Source of the DNA: Theocolax elegans
Taxonomy: Eukaryota; Arthropoda; Insecta; Hymenoptera; Cerocephalidae
Direction: 5' to 3'
Length of the DNA: 64,000 bases
Assembly: GCA_026168455.1 (NCBI GenBank)
Contig: CM047427.1
Location: 61,023,249-61,087,248, forward strand
This document shows positions 22,951 through 37,700 of the stretch, in pieces. The notes under the pieces are model-generated. The model was not told the DNA's origin, did no database searches, and worked only from the letters and a program-made list of their open reading frames with translations. Every line of letters starts with the position of its first letter. Within the stretch, counting starts at the first letter, position 1. The translations under genes were made by a program, and so were the position numbers.

Positions 22951-25900
22951 GGAATGCATAATCTCCTTAGTTTAGAGATTTTTATAAAAATTATTCTTAC
23001 AAGGTATATCTATATACTTGCCTACAAAACGTTCTGTTATCCAAATACCGCAATATTTGCGTTAAACTTATTAAATTGTATTTAACGTTAAAAATTAGAA
23101 CATCAAATTTTTTATGCTAAATAAAAATAAAAATTTGTAAATATCTTCATGTTATATATGAATGTATATATAATTTTCAAGCTACAAGTATAACAAATTT
23201 ACGACATTTATCAGAATAGAAGTATACTATGAAACATTTATAAAAGTATATATGTATTTCACTTATAATTTATTTTTCCAATATAACGTACGGAATGAAT
23301 TATAAACCTATTCTTTAAAATAAATAAATTGCACTGGAAAACTTAGAATTTTGATAATGTTAGAACGATAATCTTCTAATAATTAAAAAATTTTCATTCG
23401 TTTAAACATATGATCTTATGGAGGAAACATGACCATTTACTTGGGTAATATAACCAAATGCTCGGTTAGAAGCCACACACATAAATTAACAATCCGACAC
23501 TCTATATAACCACATGAACGTATACCGGAGCTCACCCAGTTCGAGAAAGAATATGTAGTACAACATCTTTCTTTTTATCCCTTATATACTTACGTATTTA
23601 TTTCAAGTCCATTGAAAGGAGGATGCGAGAAACGTCACACCGCGTATACCTATATATGTATATGTGTATACAGGTATTTTTTTCTTTTGTTTTTTTAAGA
23701 TATTGCGTTACTAGATTTTATTACTCGTCGGACGGCGTCGATCCACTTCCGGTTACGTGAAACTGCATCTCCACGGTGCCCGCATATAAGTACGGAGGAA
23801 CTTTGTTTCGAGTTGAAAATCATCTTCCCGTTGGCTCGTGTACATACACTTTTTACGAGGGAAACTTTGAAGGATGCCGAGGGTTTCTCTGATGATTCCC
23901 GTGCCAATAATAATCTGCTGCTACACTACAAAAACACGCTTGTTACGATTGCGATAACTTTATACTTTTTTACCACTGAAATTACTTATTTTTCCTCCAT
24001 TTCTTTCTTTTACTTTAATCTCGTATACTTTTTCTCTTCCAGTTATTCCCTTAATGAGTATTTAATTAATATGCACGTGGAGCTAGAATTTTTGTCTATT
24101 ATATAGGTATATTGATATGTACAATATAAATTTTAAGTGTTTTGAAACAATAAAAATAGCATTGGAAAAATATAACAATTTTCAAGTATCTAATTTTAAG
24201 TGTAGTGTTACATTAAATTGTCATAAAGTATTTTAATTGCGACTGTTTAATTATGGTTTACTGCAGTAATCGTCTATACAGCTACTTATACGTACCATGT
24301 ATATTACTATAAACAAATAAATAAGAACGGAAATACAAAGCACTAAAACACGAATGAAAGTTGTGTAATGCGGGATGACACACGAATAAAGTCTAGGATC
24401 GACACTTGAATCACGGACTTTCTGTCGTCCATCGCACGTATATATGTATGACTATATATATATATATATATATATACATGTACTATACGTAACTAACTTT
24501 TAAATCTTGAGGAGGGCAGTAAAATTCAAACTGTTGAAACGTTGCCAAATGATTTAAAAATGCTTTTATTTCCCTAAACAATTTGCTTAAATCAATATCT
24601 TTGAAAATATTGACATATAGTATTGTACTTGACAATCAATTATATTTAATACATTCGATATAGATAATAATAGTTTAATAGCAAATGAAAAATTGCAATC
24701 CCGCATATTATGTATTAGAATAGACACTTTTTACATATATATAGTCAGTATGTGTGACGTCACATATTTTGTATCGTAATATAAAAATCTTCTCCGGGAT
24801 TTCTTTTTTTGACAGGAAAAACTAATTATAAGGTTTTTCCGGTGAGAATCAATGTCGGGACGTTTATCGTATCGTTTAATTCAATAAAGTTAAAGATTCG
24901 TGGCTGTACGCATGCATATATAGCTTCAGATACTTATGTATATAATTTTAATCGACACGTATTGAAAAATAATGTTGGCATGTAGTTATTATTGCATTAA
25001 ATAAACGTGTATAATTTAAAGTATTACTATATTCTAATTTGGATTAATGGGGTACGATATATATATACACACATATATACTATAAAGCAGTTGATTTATT
25101 AAGTTACATTAGCCTGTGCGTAGTTTCTAGCAAACTTCTGAAACTGTATGTACATCTGTGCATCTGTTATTGATAGACTGACAAGAAATACACTCGTATC
25201 ACATGTTTTGGATTTTATACTAACTTTAAAATTAGTATGATTCCTTATATAAAAATTAACTTAATTTATTATGTGTGCAACTGTATTATGGCTTTATATT
25301 TTATTCATAGTTGCACTTCGTTACTTATCGCAACAAATTTATTTACGTTAATTATTATTCAGATCTAAATTAATAATAAATTTATGTTTATATAACATAA
25401 ATATTTGCAACATTTTGTATAATTGAAATAAACTTGCAATAAATGCAACGTAACTTTAATGTAAGTTTAATAATGACTGATAAACAAATATTTATATAAT
25501 AAAAGGAGGAGCATCAAGAACTCTAATTATCACCTTGCATCTATTTTCCTTCCTCGGAAAGAAACCATTATGATATTAAAAAAAAATTTTCTAAAGTTAT
25601 ATTTTATTGACATTTTGACACTTTGGGATTCAAATTGTGTAATTTTAAAAAATGTGTGTGTATGGGATAATCTTGGATCTTTAGTTTTATCAAACCGGTA
25701 GGAGTCTACTCCGGTTCAATCAGTACTTTTTTAAAGCAGTTGTAACCTGTATTATATGCAAACTTAAACCATTTTAAATGTTTACCATTGAAATAGCTAT
25801 GTTGTTAAAATGGCAATTTGTAGAGCATAAATTTATTTATCTCCTGGTTTGAAGTTTTTTCAGTTATCTTTATTTGTTTTTAAATTATTGCACAAAATAG

Positions 25901-25977
25901 TAATGTTTTCAAAAAATTTATAGTTAAAAGAATTATTTAAATTTTTATTTAAAAAAAATTGAGAATAATGTTATCCT
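22951..25977. other. AT-rich intergenic DNA, nothing recognised
   Basis: Homopolymer runs, a (TA)n tract near 24450-24475 and scattered short frames without family resemblance. I see no gene, RNA or clear element. Confidence 0.4.
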
Positions 25978-25981
25978 TTAA

Positions 25982-26309
25982 TGGGAAATAAATTTTTCTC
26001 AATGTTGATGAACAAATCATACGTTTTTATTTGGCGACGTTTCGATTGATATATTCTCCATCCTCATCAAGCTATACCTTTATTGATAATATTAATTAGG
26101 CAATTTTTCTATACTTTATTCAATTTAATAATTTACAACAATTTATTACATTATTGAGTTTCGAATTACTTTACTGTTTCGTCATTAGTATTAACGTATA
26201 ATTAATATCTCTGTATAACTTGATAAGGATAGAGGATATCCATCGAAACGTCTCCAAATAAATCATATATGGTTTCTTCATCAAAATCGAGAAAAACTTA
26301 TTTTCCCCA
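25982..26309. mobile_element. Inverted-repeat MITE with TTAA flanks
   Basis: About 95-bp terminal inverted repeats. The left end TGGGAAATAAATTTTTCTC pairs with the complement of the right end (TGGGGAAAATAAGTTTTTCTC), and further inside GACGTTTCGAT...ATCCTCATCAAG pairs with its partner. TTAA occurs immediately outside both ends (25978-25981 and 26310-26313), the target duplication of piggyBac-type elements. There is no coding capacity. Confidence 0.75.
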
Positions 26310-26319
26310 TTAAACATAC

Positions 26320-27770
26320 TGTAGGGACGACATAAACATTGTACAATGTTATGCTCTGTTTATGGTAAAAAAATATATATAACAATAAAATAGATTAGTG
26401 CTCGTTTTAGATCGTAATTTTTTTTTTTTCAATTTTTCGGAAAAGTTAGATTTTAAAATTCTCCTAGACGGGTTCTTTGGCATGTGACATAGATTAAATA
26501 GTTTTGAAGATATGTATTAGTTTGAAATATTTTTCATCGTTTTTTCATGTGCTTATATCTCAGGTTCGAAACATTCGATTTCAAACGTGTTTGGATAAGT
26601 TTACTTAATTTTCTAATCATTTTGTACGCATTTAGAGTAAGAGAATTTTGTACACACCAATGTTGTGCACACCACTGTTATTTGTCGAGCATGGATTCTT
26701 TATCTTTTTGCACATGGTTTTTCAATTATCTTCAATAGTTGCTTTTGAGTTATTGCAAAAATAGACAATTTTAGTCTTTTAGTAATTGTTAACAACATTA
26801 AACAAAATTAAAAATAATCACTTTACAAAGAAACTTCGTGTTAATTCCATTTATATATAGGTATATAGCAAATTATAAAAATAATAAAATGTTATAATTT
26901 GTTATACCAAATAAAAAAATACTTGCTGCTTAAAAAACACGTAATTTAAGTAATGCAAATGGACAATAATTACATTTAGAAATTTCTTTATATTTAGAGT
27001 GAACTTTTGATTTTTATAGTAACATTTACTGATTTTATTGCGTTATGTTCCTACACACTGCTGCAATCCCATGATATACTTCTATTAGTATTTACCATTT
27101 ATACTCTAATCACACTCCACAACGTAGTATGTTAAAACGCATGTTGCATACTTTACATACTAGTATCGATGTTATATAAATAAAGTAATGTTATATAAAT
27201 TCAGAAATAAGTTGCGGGGTTTTTGTTTGCAATTAGCGTCGTTTTTATTTTTAACTGTAAACGCTGTAAATGAATATAACAAATGATATACAATATAATT
27301 TAAATTTAATATTATGTGATATTAATAGATTTCCTACATTTTCCTATATTTTCTTACTTTGATATACAAATTAAGTTTTTATTCATTATTAAGAAAGTAA
27401 TTAAAAATACCGATTGTCTGTATGTTTAGTAAATATATAATGATAATTTTTTCATAAAAACGTTTGACTGATGACTCTTAACATTTCTTAGCTGCTATTG
27501 AAAAATATCCGAAAATCTGATAAGCATAAAAAGTAAATGTAATGAAAGAATGCACTTTGTATTCGATTATTTTTCCCATTCGAGGAATCACGACATCCTC
27601 GAGTGATTATTTTGGAAAACTTGTTACAACCCCTCATATAAATTTCAATGCAATAACGCTTGAACCACAAACAAATCCGAAACAAAAAAGAGAGAATACA
27701 GTAAATTTCAAAGAATAGTACAAGTAAGTCCACGGGTAAGTCAACGGCGGAAATTGAAAGGCTCCTGTTA
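26320..27770. other. AT-rich intergenic DNA, nothing recognised
   Basis: No supported coding region or structured repeat was seen in this stretch. Confidence 0.4.
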
Positions 27771-27779
27771 CAAAGAGAC

Positions 27780-28075
27780 GCGCGGAGATTCTTTCGGTGC
27801 GTGACACTCATCTGGCGCTCGGTCGCATCTATATGCATCCCGCGTGTACGTGTGTGCGTGCGTGTCTATACACTCGGGTATATACGCGCGTCTCCGCGCG
27901 AGACGCCGGGGACACACGAGGCACTTTAGTCCCGACTTGGGGAGACTCGCGGCCGGTTCATACTTTTTTACCCGCTCTTGTGCGCCCATCTATATATACT
28001 TGCGTGTATCTACTATAATAACAATGGAGGATGAATCCGAGGGTTAATACTTTACCCTGGTCTAGCCCCGATCAA
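27780..28075. promoter_or_regulatory. CpG-rich island upstream of dpr, possible promoter
   Basis: The most GC- and CpG-rich segment of the gap (for example around 27880-27960), with alternating GTGTG/CGCGC sequence and a nearby TATATATA. It lies about 3.3 kb upstream of the dpr coding start, whose first coding exon is preceded by a splice acceptor, so a non-coding first exon must lie upstream. The assignment is inference. Confidence 0.3.
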
Positions 28076-28079
28076 GTGA

Positions 28080-31000
28080 ATTTTTCTTTACACCCCTGTT
28101 CAATTATTATTATTTTAATTCTACGTATGTAGTTTTAACAAATTAACATGCTTGTAGTTTAACGGGGGTGGACTAATATTTTTTGATAAAATGCCAGCGT
28201 TGTGAAAATCACATGAAATTGTGATTTATTTACCACAATTTCTTGTTGTACTTACTATTTTTCTGAGTGAACATCAAAAGTTAAAGAAGTGGTCAATGTA
28301 TTCATTTGCGTTTGGAAGAAGAACATTATATAAAAACCAACAATCGCTTTGAAACAGGTATTGACGTTATTATCCTAGTTATAATTCGATTTTAGTTAGC
28401 AAACATTTACCATAATTACTTTTCTTAATTTGAATTTTCAAAAATATGAAATCACAGTTCATTCAATTAATTTTTTCATTTTATTTTCTTATTCAATTTG
28501 TAAAAAAAATCTATTTAATTGGCGCTGAATATAAATATTGTAAAATATAATAATTCGTTATATTTTTTTAAATTAATTTTTTTTAATTGACGAACGGGAT
28601 AATTTGTCTATCAGTTAAAAAAAATTGTGGTTATTTCGTGGGAAAATGAAAAATATAAATTTATAACGATCTCTGACACAGTTTGATTGTGATTACATTT
28701 ATATTAAAATTGAGACACGATTAGACTACACCGATTACACGTAATTCAACTTAATTCGCAACATGTATTTAATTTAATATTTAATTTAATATTGCGCTCA
28801 AAACTATTTCCAGTTACACGTTTAAGTAAATAAGGTAATGTGCAATTGCGTCAAAATAACAGCATTTTTTAAATGTTTTTAAGTGGATGAATACGCGTTG
28901 TTCTAATTTATTTCGTAAAACGTATACTTGTATTTAATATAAAATATTTAGAATTTTTTTATATGTATGATATATGTTTGTTTAATGATTTAACAAATGT
29001 TATGACGTATTATGTACAAATAAAAAGAAAAAATTAGGTTTTTTTCTTCAAAGGGGATAAATTGGTAAAATTGTTGATCGATAAAACAGGTGCCTACAAA
29101 TACGGAACGTGATTTCGAGAACAAAAAAAAAGGTAGGAAAAAGGAGGAAACGGACATATTTCGCGAGTTGAACTCGAAAATCTCTCTGGAAATACCAGCG
29201 TAGGCGCCCGCACCAAGGCATATCTTTGCCCTCTCGCCGCACGGTATTAGACTAAATTTATCACGAGTCCCATATAAGCTGCTTTTTCCTCTCGCCGAGG
29301 CCGTCGTAATAATGCGGTATTTGTACAAATTGAATTGTGCATTTTTTTCTTTATTTCCGGAAAATGTGTAACATCGTTAACACCGTTGAATAAAGTATTG
29401 ACCTTTAAATGTCTAATCGACAAAACTTTTATAAGATATGTTGAATATTTTTTCTTCGTTTGCCGAATCGTCATTAAATTAGAAATCTTTTTAAATATGT
29501 TTGATTAAATATTTGCGTAAGTTATTGTATTGTACCGCAGATGAATAATTAAATTACAAAGCAGTCTATAAAATAAATTACTTTTAAAATAATATTGAAT
29601 TTATTGGTATATTTTTTAAATGTAAAAGAAGATTTAAAAATGCAATTTAATATAAGATATCTTTATACTAAAAATATGATTTATCTGTGCTCGAATAAGA
29701 AACTTTTAAGAAGCTATATTCGGATATGATTTCGAGTAAGAGAACAAGTGTCATTTAAATTTCTGTGAATTCTATATTTACATTATATGTGCAAATATAT
29801 AATACAACAAGCAAGTAGAATGATTAAAATTTAATAATTGATCATTATCATCAAGTAACTGAAATACCTTTCAGTATAGAATATTTAATGAAAAACAGTA
29901 TAGTAAACTAAGCAACATGTGAATTTACACTATAGCGAATCTTATAACATCGTTGATATAGAATTAATGTATCTATATAATATACGGTTTGACATAAAAC
30001 ATTTTAATTAGATAAAGCTAAATTTTTTCCGCCATTTTCAAAGTAGGATGCACCATTTTCTTCATTACCAAAAATATCTAACCGCAATGAAACTAACCTT
30101 CCGAAGCGTGATGCGAAATTGGTTCAAAAACATGCAACTGTAACAATGTCTTTAATTACGTAGCGGTGCCCTAAAGGCATAATTTGTACGACACGTAATT
30201 TACTTGCGGCTTTTCTTTTGTTCGCGCCTCTTTTCTCGAGCCCCTCGATGATAAGCTGACGCATAGTTACGCCGCACCCTCCCCCGACCATTGTGCAATT
30301 TCAACCGGAATCAAAACTTCATTAGACAATTTCATTTACAACTTAAAAAATATTAACCCTCGGAAATATCAGTTGGACGGAATCGTACATACAAATATGA
30401 AATTATCTTAATTGAGTTTCAAAATTATAAATGTAACGTATAGGCAAAGCTAGACTATACGTTATGTGTGAAAATGCAGTACAATATTATATATCTATAT
30501 TATTAGTGCATTATTAATACTTGACAAAGGCATTTCAGGTGATTCTGACATTAGATTTGTCTTGTATGTTTAAAACAAAGAGTGACAACGGTAATAGCTA
30601 CGACAAAAAATAATAATAATATCAATCAGAATGTTACTATAATACGTATATAGAAATGGTATTTGTTAATACAATCAGTTTGGTCGATATACATTTGTTT
30701 ATTTATTTAAAATTACCTCCGTCAGAAATTTAAGCACGCGTGATATGTTTGTTTATAAATTAAACCAATGTTTTCCTTTAACTTCGGAGTAAATTTTTTT
30801 CTTATACATATACCGTACAATTATTTGATTTATTTTCAAATCATAAATTATATTACAATGGTTTGGACTTATATACGTACCGCACAATAAAATACTAGAT
30901 GAATCTAGATATAGAGGTAGTAATTATAATTGATAATTATGAATTAAATTGATGTAAAAATCTATTACGTATATAATTAAAAAGTAATGGTATATAACAA

Positions 31001-31208
31001 AATAAAAAATTATTAGTATATCTTTTTATACTCTTTAATAATAAGTAAAAATTACAAAATAATGTCACGAGGAAGACTGGTGATCATTCGATCACTCCAA
31101 AGAAAACAAACCGAAATAACGGAAGCGCGAATTATACATTAATTATGTATAGGTAGAAGCTAGTATATAAGTATTTATATAAGTATAAAAAACGTAATTT
31201 CGTTTCAG
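28080..31208. other. Gene-free region 5' of dpr
   Basis: Mostly AT-rich, with a mixed-composition patch at 29050-29330 and another near 30170-30310. No coding exon is supported. It probably contains the untranslated first exon and first intron of the dpr gene. Confidence 0.4.
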
Positions 31209-31346
31209 TCCGATGCCGCATGAAGCAGCGATTTACATCGATAGCTCCGATGTCGATATCGGTGCAGTCTACCATCGATAGGCGTGGATTCGGCGAAAAT
31301 AAACGATTTTATTCTATTTGGAGAAAGCAGCTATGCCGAGCGGATA
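31209..31346 (+). promoter_or_regulatory. 5' UTR of dpr with upstream ATGs
   Basis: A splice acceptor (TTTCGTTTCAG, ending 31208) opens the exon that carries the start codon at 31347. Two ATGs precede it: 31213 (a 22-codon uORF) and 31220, whose 94-codon frame overlaps the main start in another frame. Such uORFs usually reduce translation; that effect here is inferred. Confidence 0.5.
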
Positions 31347-31739
31347 ATGAAGCGGACGAGGACCGTCATCGACGTGTTTTACGACCGTCAGTTAAACGGA
31401 CAGTTCTTGACTTTACTTCTATTAATCTTGGCCAATGCTGGTTTGTATACATATACCACATATTAACTATTTTTAGGCACCCATCACGGACCCCACGGTT
31501 GTAAGTGTCGATGTGCGTTTAGATTTTGGTCTTGACACGCGCGTGCCGGTTCTCATTGTTGTTTTACCTTGCGGTACAAATCGACCCATGAATGAAACTT
31601 TTTTTTAGAAATCACATAGCTATTTTTAATAACACAAACATTTTCGTATCGATATACTTCTTTCAATATATGTTTAATCTTAAATGCGCTTGCTTCTTTA
31701 ACGGGTATTCTTTTTACTTTACAAACAATTAGTAAAAAT

Positions 31740-31775
<36 letters not shown>

Positions 31776-34700
31776 CTTATAATTATTCATTTAATTTGTT
31801 GTTTTTTCGATATGTGTATGTTAAAGGTGTAAACATATATAATGAATTACTGATAAAAAATTATATTTGAACATATACCACGTACAACTCTCGTAAGACA
31901 AAAATTGCTTACGAACAAAAATTCTTTGTGAATAAATAATTCATTTACTACAAATCTTCTTTCTAACGGTACATAATAAAATATGTAACATTTTTTGTTT
32001 ATTAAGTGTCACCGAAAATTATTAATGAAAACTTTATTATTATATTGTTTTTTAATGAAGGTATAGAAAAAAATGTTGATACCCATTTAATTATAAAGTT
32101 TAATAAAATAAAATCTAATTACCAAATGTGGAGTTAATAGAGAAAAAACAAACATTATGAAACGCAACACAAACTGTATACTGGTATATTATATATACAA
32201 ATATTTATGTAATGAACGTTTTTATTTGAATGTCTATTCACGAAAACCGCTAATAAATCAATCGAAAAATTGTCCTCGGAGAACACAAATATTTTCATAG
32301 TCGAAAGTCGCGGACAAAGGCGAACCACCTAATTTCCCCCGAAAAATCACCTTTCGAGTGAGCCTTGAGTGCAGCTGCGCTCGATAGGGAACGATAGGGG
32401 GAACGAGAGAAAGAAACAAAAAATTAAGCCGACTCGCAATAAATAACGATTAATATATTTTTCCACGGGTTTTGTGGTTATTTTCGAGATTGTCTTGGTT
32501 CTGTCCTTAGCCTCCGGACAGATGGGAACGGATGAGGATGAACTTCCGGTTTTCCAGCAAACGGCGTCCAACGTCACTGCCTTCGAGGGTCAGACGGTTT
32601 ATCTGCCTTGTCGGGTGCACAACCTCGCTGACAAAGTTGTGAGTAGGGTTTATCATTTTTGTTAATTATTTTTTCCCTTATCACGCGGCAAGTTGTTTCC
32701 TACAAAATTTATAAACTGTTAGAAGTTTTTACTTTTCTTTACCTATTTTTTTTAACTTTTTAGTCTATGGAATAAATAGAAATAATTGGTTAAATAATAA
32801 ATTATTTTGCTTTTTATAGTACGTAACTACGGTACTCTTTGCATACTCTGTAAAATGATTTGTCATATCGAACCTTAAGCTTGACGATAGAAAATAAACA
32901 GGGCAAAATATATCTGTGCTGCAGGTACTACTACCTAATTTTTGAACATGTATATAGTAATTGGTTTTTCACTATTACTTTTTAAGCGACGTTGTTTACT
33001 GAGGATTCCCGCGCATTGGCATTATTCAACTTGACATCTATATTTCAAGTGTACAAATATAAGAAATTTAAAATAAAAAAGTAAATTTCTTTTATACTAA
33101 TAATGTATATAATATTCTTTTAGAGAAAATATAATAGTTTCGTGTGTGAAATAACAAAAGACTGCAAAAATGTATGAAATTTTAGAAAAAAAATTTCAAA
33201 TTTACGGAAAAAATGGACACGATAACCGTATAATCTTATTACCCGAGGAAAAAAGTAAAACGTAAGTCTAATCGGTCGTATCCGCGATCGAATAATCTCG
33301 GGGTTCTCCAGTGCATTATTCATTCTGGCGAAGGAACGCGATTAATTTTCGGGAGCGCCAGGTGTCCGTAGGAATTGCACTTGAATCGGATAGAGTACGG
33401 CAAAAAGCGAGTTCTCGCTTATATAAGACGGACCGATAAACGGAACTGGATAAAGACGGCTCGAACGAGGGGTGACTGCGTATCGCGAGCTACACAAAAG
33501 ACCGACCGTTCGCTTCGAACGTTCCTTTTCAATTATTCCAATTGTCGCCGAGCTTGCTCCCTTTTGAACTCTTATACGGTTCCAAGATCACTGATAACTC
33601 AGGAATCTACTTTACCGTCCGAGTTTCATTTCTTATATTTGAACGTTTGCCACTGCCCTTCGGGAGGAAAATAATAAAAAAGCATTTCTTGAAATAACGT
33701 ATAAAAATTAATTAAAATGTTAACCATTTGAATAATGTTGCGTTAGAGCTTTTTTCCTGTAAAGCGATCTATATATAAGAAAAGAAACAAAAACAGCGTT
33801 TTTACGAACCTCTCCCATGAGTCGTCGTCCCGTAATCCGTCGTAAATTCTAATTTTTTCAAACGAACTTTAAAGGGAACGTATCACAACAAATATATGGG
33901 ATAATTACATGAAAGACAGTGGGTACGTATGTAGGAATTCTTCTCTCTTCTATAATATTACTTTAACGACTAAAATCGCAACATAATAGTCAGATATAAT
34001 CGCAGATCACGTAAAGACAAAAAACTTGCCATTAACTAAATCGACATTCTAACTATATAAAATTAACATTTAAAAAAATAGATATTTTTGTATTTTATTA
34101 CAGTTAATTTTGAAATGCTTCGGTATAAGGAAAATAAATAAAGATTTTTCTTATTTTTATTTTGATTCATGTTGTCGATTTATGGCCGCGCGCTGTTATT
34201 GAGCTCGGTTTGTGAACATATAGAAGCTCTTCGCCGTTAATAAAGTACATATTAGTATAAAAGTAGTAGTTCATATATTTTATAAAAATAATATTATTTA
34301 AAAATATGTGAAAATTAAAGTTAGTAACACTGTTAGTAAGAAGGATGTCAATAGTCACTAACCCGTGGAAAAAATTTTTGCAAAATGTTATACACCTTCC
34401 AGAAAGAGTTATGATGAATGGAACTATATATACATTAATAATATACTTAGAAATGTTTTAAGATTTACATCGCTTAAGCGAATCATTTGAATATTATTAT
34501 ATGAATTGTGTTTGCTGTAAAAACTACGCTGTAGAAAATTAAAAATTTAAACGAAATATTAAAATTACAAACTGAACGTAGATTGCGCGTAGCTTACCAG
34601 TTTTATTCTGGGGTGAAAAAATATACAAATATCGTTTGTGCAAATATTATTTATCATTTCACTTACCAGAATGGAAATGTCTTCGTTAACTATTAATAAA

Positions 34701-37700
34701 AAATATTTCACCAATTGATTTGTGAATTTTTCGTATTATATCAGTTTATTGTAAAGTAAATACTTGAGTGGCGTATTTTACAATTAAACTATTTGCCGTT
34801 TCTTGCCAGCACGTTTGAATAAATGTTTGTATTTATCTTTTTAATTTATATAATTGTTTCTTTAAATTTAACGTGTAAAAAGTTAATACTTGTATATTAA
34901 TGTCACATATAAAACGAAATTACAAAAAAAACATTTATTTAAACGCATTGTAAAAGAAACAAAATTTAAAATTTAATGTCACCAGTCTTCGAAACTCAAG
35001 TCAAGTTCCCGGGCTTCCACTCGAGCCGTCGTCTTAATTAAAATTCTGTCTTATGCGCTACGCGGGAGAATTAACATTTTCACGGGCAAAAAAGAACAAG
35101 TTTTATTTTCAAATAATTTATTCTGGATTTTTCTTTCTAAATATTACATAGTTAGACAACGTTGATATGATGGTAAATTTAGAAAATTTAATACGTATGG
35201 CGAGTTGAATGGAATGTCGAGTGTGTTTAACGCGTGATCGATGTGTAATGGAACGTGAAACCTGAAAATTGGTTATCAATTGGCATTACAAGCAACATTA
35301 TTTTGATTACGCTATTCCGACGTGGTAGCACCGATCGTACGTCGAATCTGTGCCTATTAAATTAATCTACGTGTTTTCCTCCTGAAACGATGATAATGAT
35401 CATATACATTTAATGTGTAAAAAGGTTCAATTATTGGATTAAACAATATAAAGTTAACATCAGTAAATATGATTTAATTAATATTTTTTGTTGGGTCAAA
35501 AATGTAGTCAGAATATGTAGGAATTTTTACTGAAGGTGCAGATTATTATTTTATTCGCGTTTATATACAATTAACTTGTAGATTATATACGTATACAAAG
35601 TTAATTTTTTTAATTCAATTTGAAAGTAATAACTAAACAAAATATACGTATAATTTTAATTTAAAAATATGCGTATTTTTCAAAAAATACAAGAATAGTC
35701 AAACAGTTTTGGAATTACTTTTGCTTCAAGTTTATTTCCGCAATTTGACATCTTAGTATTTGATAAATAAAAAAGAATTAAGTAGATGTCAATGTGAGAA
35801 TTGCGTTTAAAGAAGATAATTCACGTGTAAAAATTTAATTTGAAAATACAATGTTTTTTAAATGGAAATACAATAAATAAAATCTGCACTTAAATTTAAA
35901 TATTTACTAAATATAAATAAGATTAAGTTTTATAGCCTTGAAGAGTTTATTTCATCCAAAATATTATTGTTGTCGCAAATACTTAAAATGACATATGGCT
36001 TATTTTTAATGAAGCCTTAAATTTTAACCGTGTCCCGCGGAAAAATATTCACGTTCGACACTCGAATAACCGTCGAACAATGGCGATAAAGAAAACCGAG
36101 AGCGATTTTCCTGAATTTTCGCGAATCTCCTTCGCGACCAAATCTTTCGGGGATACGGAAAAAGAATAGAGAGTAAAACGACGAGAAGGTATATAGCTCG
36201 TGCTCTTTTTTTCGCGAAATGCGAAAACTCGAGTGATTTATAGGTTCGCGCGGAAGGATTTCTCCTCGATAACGGGCAAGGTCAGGAAAACTGCCTCGAC
36301 GAGTTTTCCGTGGATGCTCTTATGGTAATCGTGGAGTGGCTTGTTTCGACGCGGAGAAAAATTTCGGATGCATCCTTTCACATTTTACCCAAATAATTCA
36401 CGGATGTCGGGCTTCCTCCTTTTTTTCGTCTACTTTTTGCTCCGGCATAATTTATAGGTGAATTTGTGGATAGTATAAGTTTTATGGCTTGCGATTCCAA
36501 TTTTCGGAAATTGCGTTATTTTTACTGAATTTAATATGATTTTTAATAGGATGGGTTCTGCACGCATTAACCTAAATCCAAACGAGCATTACCCTTTTCT
36601 AAACTAATTTTTACTAATTTTATTGATATATATGAATTAAATTAATATGTTTTAGTGTATTATTAAGAGATTCACTGCTTTATCATTTAATTTGTAACGT
36701 AAGGTAAGAATAATTGTAACGTTGACACCATTCATATAATGTTTTAAATTTAAAATAAACATATGCTTTATATACACTTGCATGTGCTAATTCGTCGTGA
36801 ATCTTTAATTTCACTTTTAATGTTAGGGCATTTATTTAAAAAATTATGTAGGTGTAAAAACAACGTTTCTTTTCTAAAAGTGAATATAAAGTTTATTGCA
36901 TTTGTCATAACCACAAATTGATCACTAATGCATTAAGTTCGATAAATTTCGTGTTTACTTTACAATTTAAAGTTTCACATATATATGAAATTGATATATC
37001 CGACTCAACCTTTTTCATAATAATTTTTAATAACTATTGAACAGTAAATTTATCTGTGAGAATGTTGAATCGATATACTTATAGGTATATTCTTCGATAG
37101 ACTTATTATATTTCTTCTATCGATATACTTATTATAAGATCCGGGAAGAGCGATTGAAATTAAAAATTTTTATAAAACATTATAGTAAATTTGCTATTTT
37201 GAATTGATTATAAAAGTAATCGTACATGATAAAGCAGTAAACATCTTTACATATTACATGTTTTATTAGAGTTATTATACGCATATAACTGACATGTAAT
37301 TAACAATAATTATAACAAAAGTGGTAACGTAGATATCTGCCGTATCTGTAGCTGGTTAAGTAAGATTTGAAACGTCAGTTGTTGTATCAAAGATATACCT
37401 AGGAGTCACGTTTTTGTACGAGCGTTTCAGATTATAATATTCACGCGAGGCTCAATTAATGTCAAGTGCTCACTCATAAATTGTAAATTTTGTTTAACAA
37501 AGACCCCCTGGACGAGGAGGACGTAATGAGCGAACGACAAGACATGATGCAATTAAGGACAAGATCGAGTCGAGGGGCCCGTTGCGCTAATAACACTGGT
37601 TCTCGAAATCACGGTGAAATTACTAAGGGCCAAGGAGATTTGAAGAAACCTACCTTATCGAAACAAGTACCCTTTTTAATGATTTTTTATAGATAAATAC

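Noticed and set aside
31220..31504. 94-codon frame at the dpr 5' end as the dpr start
   Set aside because: It is out of frame with the signal peptide and Ig1; treated as an upstream ORF instead.
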